A stretch of DNA of 64,000 nucleotides from Acanthacorydalis orientalis. Lineage: Eukaryota; Arthropoda; Insecta; Megaloptera; Corydalidae. The DNA lies in contig CM068325.1 of assembly GCA_034766995.1 (NCBI GenBank), forward strand, positions 1,113,542-1,177,541, given 5' to 3'. The notes beneath the pieces are model-generated. The model was given only the letters and a program-made list of their open reading frames with translations, made no database searches and was not told the origin of the DNA. Positions 1 to 10,474 of this stretch are shown here, in pieces (the first letter of the stretch is position 1; each line of letters begins with the position of its first letter). The translations under genes were made by a program, and so were the position numbers.

Positions 1-19
1 GAATAACAAATACCAGTAT

Positions 20-114
20 GTCTTGGATTTATAGACTACGAGAAGGCTTTCGACACCATCACCACCTTGTCGGTAATATCTGCATTGAAGAACCAGGGCA
101 TAGAGGGCACATAT
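20..114 (+). pseudogene. Reverse-transcriptase fragment (non-LTR retrotransposon)
   Basis: One frame reads LGFIDYEKAFDTITTL and then about 15 more residues (SVISALKNQGIEG). This is the conserved RT block in which F-x-D-x-x-K-A-F-D carries the first catalytic aspartate of non-LTR reverse transcriptases. The frame breaks into satellite at ~115, so only about 30 residues survive. The clade (RTE- or CR1-like) cannot be decided from so short a piece. It is probably a remnant disrupted by, or captured at, the edge of the satellite array, and it may continue left of the window. Confidence 0.6.
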
Positions 115-1965
115 ATCACAACAAAATTCGTTTTATGTGTTGAAAATTACATCAGTTTTCGCTATTTTATTCAAAATATCGATGAAGACGTGAATAATAT
201 GTAAAATTGACGGATCAAAACATCAATATTGTATAGTTTCGTTAGATTTTGCCCATTTCTATCGAAAAATATCAAGAAATCACAATAAAAACGAATATTT
301 CTATGTTAAAATTAGTTTTATGAGTTCAAAATTACATCAGTTTTCACTATTTTAAGCAAAATATCGACGAAGAAGTGAATAATATGTAAAGTAGACGGAT
401 TGAAACATCAATAATGCATAATATCTTTAGATTTTGTCCATTTCTAGTGAAATATGTCAACAAATCTCAATAGAAATGAAAATTTCTATGTTAAAATTCG
501 TTTTATGTGTTGAAAATTACATCAGTTTTCGCTATTTTAAGCAAAATATCGACGTAGACGTGAATAATTTGTAAAGTTGACGGTTCGAAACAACAATATT
601 GTATAATTTCTTTAGATTTTGTCCATTTATTCGAAATATAACAAGAAATCACAATAAAAAGGAATATTTCTATGTTAAAAGTGGTTTATGTGGTGAAAGC
701 AACATCAGTTATCGCTATTTTAAACAAAATATCGACGAATACGTAAATAATAAGTAAAAATGACGGTTCGATACATCAATATTTTATAATTTCTTTAGAT
801 ATTGTCCGTTTCTATCGAAATATAACAAGAAATCTCAATAAAAACGAATATTTCTATGTTAAAATTAGTTTTATGAGTTGAAAATTACATCAGTTTTCAC
901 TATTTTAAGCAAAATATCTACGAAGAAGTGAATAATATGTAAAATAGACGGATTGAAACATCAATAATGCATAATATCTTTAGATTTTGTCCATTTCTAG
1001 TAAAATATGTCAACAAATCTCAATAGAAATGAAAGTTTCTATGTTAAAATTCGTTTTATGTGTTGAAAATTACATCAGTTTTCGCTATTTTAAGCAAAAT
1101 ATCGACGTAGACGTGAATAATTTGTAAAGTTGACGGTTCGAAACAACAATATTGTATAATTTCTTTAGATTTTGTCCATTTATTCGAAATATAACAAGAA
1201 ATCTCAATAAAATCGAATAGTTCTATGTAAAAATTCGTTTTATGTGTTGAAAATTATATCAATTTCTGCTATTTTATGCAAAATATCGACGAAGAAGTGA
1301 ATTGTATGAAAAATTTATTGATCGACACAACAATATTGTATAATTTCTTTATATTTTGTCCACTTCTATCGAAATATAACCAGAAATCAAAATAACAACG
1401 AAATTTTCTATGTTAAAATACGATTTATGTGTTGAAAGTGACATCAGTTTTCGCTATTTTAAGAAAAACATCGAAAAAGACCAAAATAATATGTAAAAGT
1501 GACAGATCGAAACATCAACGTTGTATAATTTATTTATATTTTGTCCACTTCTATCGAAATATAACCAGAAATCAGAATAAAACCGAAAATTTCAATATTA
1601 AATTTCGTTTTATGTGTTGAAAATGAGATGTTTTCGCTATTTTAAGCAAAATATCGCCGAAGATGAGAATAATATGTAAAATTGACGGATCGATACATAA
1701 ATATTGTATAATTTCTTTAGATATTGTCCGTTTCTATCGAAATATAACAATAAATCACAATAAAAACGAAAATTTCTCTGTTAAAATTCATTTTATGTGT
1801 TGAAAATGAGATCAGTTTTCGCTATTTTAAGCAAAATATCGACGAAGACGTGAATAATATGTAAAATTGAAGGATCGGTACATCAATACTGTGTGATTTC
1901 TTTAGATTTTGTCCATTTATATCGAAATATATCAAGAAATCACAATAAAAACGAATATTTCTATG
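115..1965 (+). repeat. ~184-bp satellite array, forward orientation (about 10 units)
   Basis: The landmark AAAATTCGTTTTATG and its variants recur near 123, 308, 494, 677, 860, 1045, 1228, 1414, 1599 and 1784, giving a period of ~184.6 bp. Units are AT-rich and differ by scattered substitutions and small indels, so the array is moderately old. The unit at 860 resembles that at 308, and 1045 resembles 494. This suggests a two-unit higher-order period of ~550 bp in part of the array. There is no coding potential. Confidence 0.9.
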
Positions 1966-3430
1966 CTACATAAAACGAATTTTAACACAGAAATTTAGGT
2001 TTTTATTGTCATTTCTGATTATATTTCGATAGAAGTGGACAAAATCTAAAGAAACTATTCAACATTGATGTTTCGATCCGTCAATTTTACATATTATTCT
2101 GGTCTTTTTCGATGTTTTTCTTAAAATAGCGAAAACTGATGTCATTTTCAACACATAAATCGTATTTTAACATAGAAAATTTCGTTGTTATTTTGATATC
2201 TTGTTATGTTTCGATAGAAATGGACAAAATCTTAAGAAATTATACAATATTGATCTTTCGATCAGTCAATTTTACATATTGATCACGTCTTGGTCGATAT
2301 TTTGCTTAAAATATCGAAAAATAATGTAATTTACAACACATAAAACGACTTTTAACATAGAAACATTCGTTCATATTATAATTTCTTGTTATATTTCGAT
2401 AGAAATTGACAATATCTACAGAAATTATACAATATTGATGTATCGATCTCTCAATTTTCATATTATTCACTTCTTCGTCGATATTTTGTTTAAAATATCG
2501 AAAACTGATGTAATTTTCAACACATGAAACGAATGTTAACATAGAAATATTCCTTTTTATTGTGATTTCTTGTTATATTTCGATACAAATGGACAATATC
2601 TAAAGAAATTATATAATATTGATGTGACGATCCGTCAATTTTATATATTATTCACGTCTTCGTCGATATCTTGCTTAAAATATAGAAAAATCATGTCATT
2701 TGCAACACACAAAACGAATTTTAACATAGAAATATTCGTTTTTATTGTGATTTCTAGTTATATTTCGATACAAATGGACAATATCTAAACAAATTATACA
2801 ATATTGATGTTTATATTCGTCAATGTTACATATTATTCACTTCTTCGTCGATATTTTGCTTAAAATAGCAAAAAAGATGTAATTTTCAACACATAAACCA
2901 CTTTTAACATAGAAATATTCCTTTTTATTGTGATTTCTTGTTATATTTCTATAGAAATGGACAATATCTAAAGAAATTTTACAATATTGTTGTGACAATC
3001 CGTCTATTTTACATATTATTCACTTCTTCGTCGATATTTTGCTTAAAATAGTGAAAACTGATGTAATTTTCAACTCATAAAACTAATTTTAACATAAAAA
3101 TATTCGTTTTTATTGTGATTTCTTGTTATATTTCGATACAAATGGACAATATCTAAGGAAACTATACAATATTGATGTTTCTATGCGTCAATTTTACATA
3201 TTATTCACTACTTAGTAAATATTTAGCTTAAAACATCGAAATCTGATGTAATTTTCCACACGTAAAACTAATTTTAACATAGAAATATTCATTTTTGTTG
3301 TAATTTCTTGTTATATTTCGATAGAAATTGACAATATCTAAAGAAATTATATAATATTGATGTTTCGATCCAATTTGACATATTCTTCACGTCTTCGTGG
3401 ATATTTTGCTTGAAATATAAACGTGATTTT
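1966..3430 (-). repeat. ~184-bp satellite array, inverted orientation (about 8 units)
   Basis: From ~1,966 the same monomer continues as its reverse complement. The landmark TTTTAACATAGAAAT recurs near 1979, 2160, 2344, 2530, 2716, 2898, 3083 and 3268 (period ~184 bp). The switch is abrupt, between the end of a forward unit and the start of a reversed one, with almost no spacer. Array and counter-array together form a ~3.3-kb imperfect palindrome. Confidence 0.9.
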
Positions 3431-4398
3431 CAACAACCAGACTGTGATTTCATATAAACGAGAATTCCATCCACCAGACTCTATTTGCGATAAAATTTTA
3501 TTCCCATTATATAGAATTAACTTACTTTTACTGAAACAACACGAAATATGTAAACATTATCGGTAAATTTTGGGAAATTATCACTAAAATCGCGTTTTTT
3601 TGCGTAAAATATCTATATTTTTCATATAAGCATGATTTCCAACTACCAGACTCGAGATTTGCGGTAAACTTTTGTTCCTATTATATAGAACTAACTTACT
3701 TTTACTGAAATAACACGAAATATGTATACATTATCGGTAAATTTGATGAAATTATCACTGAAATCTCGTTTTTTTTCGCTTAACATAGCGATATTTTTCA
3801 TATAAACGTGATTTTCAACTACCAGACTCGAGATTTGCGATAAAATTATGTTCCTATTATATAGAACTAACTTACTTTTATCGAAATAACAGGAAACATG
3901 TTTACATTATCAGTAAATTTTGTAAAATTATCAATAAAATCATGTTTTTTTCGCTTAATATTGCGATATTTTTCATATAAACGTGATTTTCAACTACCAG
4001 ACACGAGATTTGTCGATAAATTTTGCTACTATTGTATAGATCTAACTTACTTTTAACGAAATAACCTAAAACATGTATACATTATAGGGATATTTTGTGA
4101 AATTATCACTAAAATCGTGTTTTTTTCGCTTCAAATAGCGATATTTTTCAAATAAACGTGATTTTCAACTACCAGACTCGAGATTTGCCGATAAATTTTG
4201 TTACTATTGTATAGAACTAACTTACTTCTATCGAGATAACAAGAAAAATGTATACATTATCGGTAAATTTTGTGAAATTATCACTAAAATCGTGTTTTTT
4301 TCGCTTCACATATCGATATTTTCCATATAAACGTGATTTTCAACTACCAGACTCGAGATTTGCGGTAAAATTTTGTTCCTATTATATAGAACTAACAT
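3430..4398 (+). repeat. ~175-bp satellite array, second family (5-6 units)
   Basis: The landmark ATTTTCAACTACCAGACTCG recurs near 3,636, 3,808, 3,984, 4,158 and 4,334, with a degenerate copy near 3,460, giving a period of ~175 bp. The sequence differs from the preceding satellite. The last unit stops in the stretch ATATAGAACTAAC at ~4,397, ten bases before a splice acceptor of the coiled-coil gene. Confidence 0.88.
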
Positions 4399-4407
4399 AC
4401 GCTGCAG

Positions 4408-7400
4408 AACCTGCTGAGGCTGCGCAAGGAGGTGCTCGGGCGGCGTCGCGAGCTCGAAAACGCGATGCGCGGCGACGCGCAGACGCTGAGGAACACGCTC
4501 GCCACGCATCCGGACGTGAAGCGCGCGTTCCAGGAGCACCCGCCGACGGTCAGTCAGTATCGCCGCCGGACCGACGGATCTGACCGCTAACGTTCGCGTC
4601 CGCAGAGGGTCGTCGAGCACATGAAGCAGATGAACTACGTGAAGAGACGCGAGATGGACCTGCTGAGCTACAGGATGAAGCAGCGGACCGACGAGCTGAT
4701 TAGGTGGAAGGTGCGCGCCGCGATCGACTGCCGGACGGGCGGAGACGACGGCGACGATGCTTTGACCGGACTGCTCGTTGCAGCTCGAGCTCGCCGAACT
4801 CGAGGATCGGCTGAAGTACGACACGCTCGGCGACCTGCCGGACGAGGTGCGCGCGCGGATCATCCTCGGCGATCTGCAGGACACGCTGCTGAAGAAGGAG
4901 GTCGCCGGCTCGGTGCGCGTCAACTTCATAAAGGTGCTCGAGATCATGAAGATGGACACGCTGTACTTCGACGCGGTGCTCGACGCGCTGCGGCGCGACG
5001 GCGAGAGACAGGGCGGGTGCATACTGCGCGCTGCGCAGCTCGGACAGCTCGCCGTCGAGTACGTCGACGACCGGAGGCGCGAGTACGCGGCGCTCGAGAA
5101 GAACGTGATGGGGAGCATGAAGGAGCGACAGCGGTCGCTGAACCGGGTGCAGGCGAGGACGAGGATGCTCGCGCAGGACATGAGGACGCTCGTGCGGAAG
5201 GACGTGAGTGCTCGGCTCGATCCACACACACGCACACTCTCTCTCTGTCTCTCTCATTTTCATTTCGACGTAGAGCGACATCAACGTCAGGAAGAAGCTG
5301 GCGAGCACGAGGAGCGAGATCGCGCTCCAGGACGACCTGTTCGAGTTCGACACGGTCCTGAAGTACATCAGCAATGTCTGTCTAGTTTCCGTCTACGTCG
5401 ACATCATACCGCGGATGCAGGATCAGAACCAGCAGACGGAGAAGTGAGTGGCACGGTCGGCCGCGGGAATCGCTCCTCGGTGTCTTGCACGGATTCGGCC
5501 TGCGCGCGCGTCGTCGGCGCCCGGAGACGTCGTCCCGACGTCCCGTCGACCTGGAACCGGGTCTCGGAGACGCGGACGTCCTCCTCGAGTCGTTCACGGA
5601 CGCCGAGTGGTACTTCTCCGCAGGCTCGTCGAGCTGGCGAACAGGAGCCGCGAGCGCGTCACCGATCTGCTGCGCAAGAAGGAGCACGCCGAGGTCACGT
5701 GCCGTCAGCTCCGGTACGACGCGGAGCCGGACTCGAAGGCCGTGTTCGAGTACAAGAAGCAGAAGAAGAAGCTGCTCGAGTCGATCGGCGTGCAGGAAGA
5801 GCGCGCGCGCGCGAAGAAGCGGCTCGAGGACGTGTGCGGCGCGCGGATCGTCGCGCTGAGGTCCGCGCTGCAGCAGCTGCTCGACGCGCTCGTGTGCATC
5901 GTCGTCGAGAAGGACGAGACGGCGCTCGAGACGGTGCCGAAGCCGTGGATGAGGACGGAGCCGCTGCCGGAGCCGCTCGAGCTCGACGATAAGGCGAATC
6001 GGGAGACGGCGCGCGCGGCTCCCGATCGACGGTCCGGTCATGCTTGCAGCGAAGCGCGTGTTCGAGCTGATAGCCGAGCGGCTGCTCGAGCTGGTGCGCG
6101 TCGCGACGCTCAAGATGGACGCGAAGAAGAGACAGGAGGCCGAGGAGATCTACACGAAGCTCGTCATCGACCTGACGCGGCGCCAGTACGCCGCCGACTT
6201 CAACGAAGCGCAGGACGTCTGTACGCATTCTGATCGGGGAGGCGGGGCCGAGTGGCGGGGACTGTCATCCTCTCTGTAGATGGGAAGCCGTCCGACGCTT
6301 CCCGGTTCTCGTTTCGAAATTGAGAAAGTAGCCGTGCGTCGCTCGTCCCCCGATCTTCCCGGTTTCTCTCTCATACAAATAACTTAGATACGTTCCCACT
6401 GGAATGTGAGAACGTGTGTATCGGAAAGAGGGTTAAATTATGTCTCTGACTTATAAGTTTCAAAAGATTTGAAAGAGTTAAGCAGGCCCGTAGCGAAAAC
6501 TTATAAGGCCCGCTGTCGAACGCGCATCAGGATTGAACGTTATGGTCGTTCTTCCTGTAAATAAATCCTTGATTTCGAACGCAGCTACTTCAAGTTATAT
6601 ATTATATATAGTTGAAAAGAGGGTTAAATTCTGTATATATCTTGTAAAGTTCAACTCCTCCAAATGGCAGACAGGCCCGTAGTAATTTTTTTAAAATGTC
6701 CGCCGTCGAACACTTTCTGTTCCTCTTTCTGTCTGTAAATATCTCCATGTTTTTGGACTCAATTACTTCCAATTAGATATCGTTGAAAATAAGATTAAAC
6801 TCTGTATAAATTATGTAAATTTCAACGTTCCAAAATGATAGACAGGCCCGTGGCGATTTTTTAAAATGTCTGCCGTTAAACAATTATTAAGTTCGCACTT
6901 GCAGATCGACAATCCCTGTTCCTTCTTATAAATTCCTTCTTGTTTTTCATCTCAGTTATGTCAAGCTATATATCGTTGGATAGAGGGTAAAATTATGTAT
7001 CAATCTGATAAATTTCAACTTTTCAAATTGAAAGACAGGCTTGTAGTAATTTTTTTAAAATGTCCACTGTTAAACACTCGCCAAGATCACGCACACACAA
7101 ATCATCTGTCCCTGTTTCTTCGTGTAAATAAGTCATTTTTTGAACTCAGCTATGTTAAGTTATATATCGTTGGAAAGAACATTAAATTCTGTCTCACTTT
7201 TATAAATTTCATTTTTTCAAAATGATAGACAGGCCCGTAGTAATTTTTTAAAATGTCCACTGTAAAACGCTCACCAAGATCACACACACAAATCATATGT
7301 CTTTGTTTCTTTCTGTAAATAAGTCATTTTTTGAACTCAGCTATGTTAAGTTATATATCGTTGGATAGAGGGTTAAAATTGTGTATAAATTACATAAATT

Positions 7401-7865
7401 TCAACTATCCAAAATGATAGACAGGCCCGTAACGATTTTTTAAAATGTCTGTCGTTAAACACTCATTAAGATGGACTGTCCCTGTTTCTTCTTACAAATA
7501 ACTCCCTGTTTTCGATCTCAGCTATCTCAAATTGTATTTCGTTGTAAGGAGGATTAAATCCCGAGAATTCGACTGGTTTTCTTTTTAGAGAGAGACACAT
7601 TTGTAGCCGTGTAACACTTTAAACTGACGTGCGTCGAACGATCCCTCACATATCCTCCTCGCACACTGACCGACCGCTCTCCCTTTCGAATTTCGCAGCC
7701 TTGCTCGAAGGAATGGAGATCGAGGATCCGCCCGTGCCGTCGAGGAACGAGATCAAGGAGCGGAGTCGCTTGCTCGTCGAGGAGAACACGCCTGTCGACG
7801 AGATCGCGCTGCTGGAGGCGAAGGAGGCGAAAGAGGCAAAGATGAAGAAGAAGAAAAAGAAATAA
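4408..7865 (+). CDS. Coiled-coil protein, 3' part of gene (possibly ODAD3/CCDC151-like)
   Basis: Exons inferred from splice sites and frame: 4408-4548, 4606-4710, 4784-5203, 5274-5443, 5624 to ~5970, ~6041-6220 and 7699-7865 (TAA stop). Junctions keep frame except that around 5970-6040, where I cannot find a proper donor (a GC donor, an assembly error or a real frameshift). The product is highly charged and helical, with long Arg/Glu/Lys-rich heptad-like runs and no signal or membrane segment. The last exon reads PVPSRNEIKERSRLLVEEN, then an EAKEAKEAK run and a poly-Lys end. Length, coiled coil and the SRxxIKxxS...Lys-rich tail recall the outer dynein arm docking proteins CCDC151/CCDC114, which anchor dynein arms in motile cilia or sperm flagella. 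That identity is inferred, not proven. Codons are strongly G/C-ending, unlike the AT-rich surroundings. No start codon exon is visible: upstream exons lie left of the window or were lost to the satellite. Confidence 0.6.
6370..7570 (+). repeat. ~187-bp repeat array inside the last intron (7 units)
   Basis: The motif GAGGGTTAAATTCTGT with nearby ACAGGCCCGTAG recurs near 6431, 6612, 6790, 6975, 7168, 7368 and 7550 (period ~180-195 bp). The first unit is a distinct variant that begins TCATACAAATAACTTAGATA. The whole array lies in the inferred intron 6221-7698 of the coiled-coil gene. Confidence 0.85.
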
Positions 7866-8210
7866 CGAACGCGGACCCTCGTCGACACTATCATTGTTTT
7901 TTTTCTGCGATGGAAAAGAGACGAACGGATGCGCCGATTCCGTCGGACACATTTCTTTGTTTACACTGGATTTCTGTTAAATTTTGTTTTTTATTTCTTT
8001 TATATAAAAAAAAATAACAGCACGAGATCTATCGAGTCTAGTGTGCGCTGGAATTGTTTACTGTGTTGGTGTGAGGGAGAGAGGGAGAGACGAACGGTTT
8101 CTTTACAGGGAATGCTTGAGGATGCTTGGAGGAGGACTCAAGTCTTCCAGTCGCTTGGAAATCCAGGACGAAACTTTGCCTCCCTCGTCGTCCCATCTAC
8201 CTGGCTGTTC
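7866..8210 (+). other. 3' flank of coiled-coil gene
   Basis: A T-rich stretch and an A-run (TATATAAAAAAAAATAAC near 8000) follow the stop codon. No canonical AATAAA is seen close to the stop; the nearest are AAATAAATCC motifs inside the following repeats. I see no further gene. Confidence 0.4.
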
Positions 8211-9240
8211 TCATACAAATAGCTCGATACGTTTCCACTGGAATGTGAAAATTTGCGTATCGCTGGAAAGAGGGTTAAATTATTGTCTCTGACTTGTAAT
8301 CTCCAAGATTTAGAAAGGTAAACGGGCCCGTGGGGACAATTTAAAAGGCCCGCCGTCGAACGCACGCCAGTATTGAACGTTCCGGTCGTTCTTCCTGTAA
8401 ATAAATCCCCGTTCTCGAACTCAACTATATAAGACTACATATCGTTGGTAAGTGGGTCGAATTCTGTGTAAATTATATAAATTTCAGTTTTTCAAAATGA
8501 CAGGCCCGTAATATTTTTTTAAAAAATCTACTTCGTTAAATGCTCGTTAAGATTAGACATAGATCGGAGGTCGCTGTCTCTTCCTGTAAATTACTCTTTG
8601 TTTTTCAGCACATCTACTTTAAATTATATATCGTTAGAAAGAGGGTTAAATTCTGTGTAGATTCTATGAATTTTAACTTTTCAAAATCACAGACAGGACC
8701 GTAGTGATTTTTTAAATTGTCTGCCATTAAACACTCATCAAGATCACACGAACAGATTGTTAGTCCTGTCTCTTCCTGTAAATAACTCTTTGTTTTTCAG
8801 CATAGCTATTTTAAATTATATATAGTTCGAAAGAGGGTTACATTCTGTATAGATCCTGTAAATTTGAACGTTTCGAAATTGCAGACAGGCCCGTAGTGAT
8901 TTTTTAAATTGTCTGCCAATAAACACTCATTAAGTTTACACGAACAGATAGTCAATCCTGTCTCTCCCTGTAAATAACTCTTTGGTTTTCAGCACAGCTA
9001 TTTTAAATTATATATCTTTAGAAGGAGGGTTAAATTGTGTATAGATTTTATAAATTTCAACGTTTCAAAGTGGGAGACAGGTCCGTAGGAATTTTTTAAA
9101 ATGTCTGCCATTAATTAATCATTAAGATCACACGAACAGATTGCCTGTCCCTGTCTCTTCCTGTAAATAAATCAACTTATCTATTTTGAATTGTGTCGTT
9201 AGAGGATTAAATTCTGTATAGATCATATACATAGTATAAA
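8211..9240 (+). repeat. ~187-bp repeat array, second block (6 units)
   Basis: The same family as at 6370-7570. Units are centred near 8271, 8455, 8643, 8834, 9026 and 9205. It begins with the same variant first unit (TCATACAAATAGCTCGATAC; GTTCCACTGG-type sequence follows). The two arrays flank the last exon of the coiled-coil gene, which suggests duplication of an array segment or an exon placed inside one. Confidence 0.85.
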
Positions 9241-9367
9241 TGTAAATAAATTTATAAAATTTCTGATTTTTCAAAATGTCTTCATGAACTATCAGTATGT
9301 AGTTATCATTTCAGCTGTGCAGGTCTTACAGATTCATGGATTGTTGACATTTGTGGATCAAAAAAAG

Positions 9368-9370
<3 letters not shown>

Positions 9371-9423
<53 letters not shown>
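9371..9423. repeat. (TA)n microsatellite
   Basis: About 26 uninterrupted TA dinucleotides. Confidence 0.97.
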
Positions 9424-9427
<4 letters not shown>

Positions 9428-9681
9428 ATGTGAGACAGTGGATGCATAAATAAAATAAGTAAAAAAATAAATGCGTTTTTAAATAGCTCCTAATTGTTAT
9501 ATTTGTACAAATAAACTGATATTCATTTAATACAGAACATCATTTCCTTTACGTTGTATACACATTCCAGCCAAGCCAATGGATATTTATGGACTTGCCA
9601 GTAACCGTTCCACAATTTCAGCAGGATTTATCGTTTTTTTTTCGATTAGATCCATAATAGTTGATTACATAAATAGTTAAA
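9424..9681. other. AT-rich spacer
   Basis: About 260 bp of AT-rich sequence between the microsatellite and the 81-bp repeat. I see nothing recognisable in it. Confidence 0.5.
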
Positions 9682-10430
9682 CACTCTATCGTAGGTCAGA
9701 GGCTCACATCTCGACACAGGGACGTCTGTTTAGATTCGGGAATTTTTACAGTAAAGTCCGAGCACTCTATCGTAGGTCAGAGGCTCACATCTCGACACAG
9801 GGACGTCTGTTTAGATTCGGGAATTTTTACAGTAAAGTCCGAGCACTCTATCGTAGGTCAGAGGTTCACATCTCGACACAGGAACGTCTGTTTAGATTCG
9901 GGAATTTTTACAGTAAAGTCCGAGCACTCTATCGTAGGTCAGAGGTTCACATCTCGACACAGGAACGTCTGTTTAGATTCGGGAATTTTTACAGTAAAGT
10001 CCGAGCACTCTATCGTAGGTCAGAGGTTCACATCTCGACACAGGAACGTCAGTTTAGATTCGGGAATTTTTACAACAAAGTCCGAATACTCTATCGTAGA
10101 TCAGAGGTTCACATCTCATGAGAGGGACGTCTGTTTAGATTCGGGAATTTTTACAACAAAGTCCGAGCACTCTATCGTAGGTCAGAGGTTCACATCTCGA
10201 CACAGGAACGTCAGTTTAGATTCGGGAATCTTTACAACAAAGTCCGAGCACTCTATCGTAGGTCAGAGGTTCACATCTCATGCCAGGGACGTCTGTTTAG
10301 ATTCGAAAATTTTTACAATAAAGTCCGAGCACTCTATCGTAGGTCAGAGGTTCACATCCGACACAGGAACGTCTGTTTAGATTCAGGAATTTTTACAGTA
10401 AAGTCCGCGTACTCTATCGTTGGTCATATA
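9682..10430 (+). repeat. 81-bp tandem repeat (about 9 units)
   Basis: CACTCTATCGTAGGTCAGAG recurs at 9682, 9763 and 9844 and onward every 81 bp, with very high similarity between adjacent units. Two variants, CATCTCGACACAGG and CATCTCATG, alternate in the second half. Diverged monomers recur at 24.31-24.5 kb and 41.16-41.27 kb. The family therefore marks the edges of the large duplicated units. Confidence 0.95.
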
Positions 10431-10463
10431 TATATATATATGACCGTATTCCGAAAGACGCTG

Positions 10464-10471
10464 TGACGTCA
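10464..10471. promoter_or_regulatory. CRE-like palindrome, start of unit A
   Basis: A perfect TGACGTCA (the CREB/ATF consensus) 20-odd bases after the (TA)n that opens the unit, followed by a CpG-rich stretch. The octamer is kept in unit B at 24,983-24,990. A promoter role is inferred from position and conservation only. Confidence 0.4.
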
Positions 10472-10474
10472 CTC

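Noticed and set aside
115..4398. CRISPR-like regular repeats
   Set aside because: Repeats are ~175-184 bp, contiguous and without short unique spacers, in a eukaryotic context: these are satellites.
4621..5374. Several overlapping 100-300 codon frames on both strands at 4.3-6.2 kb
   Set aside because: Shadows of the GC-rich coiled-coil exons. Only the frame that respects the splice sites gives a sensible charged helical protein.
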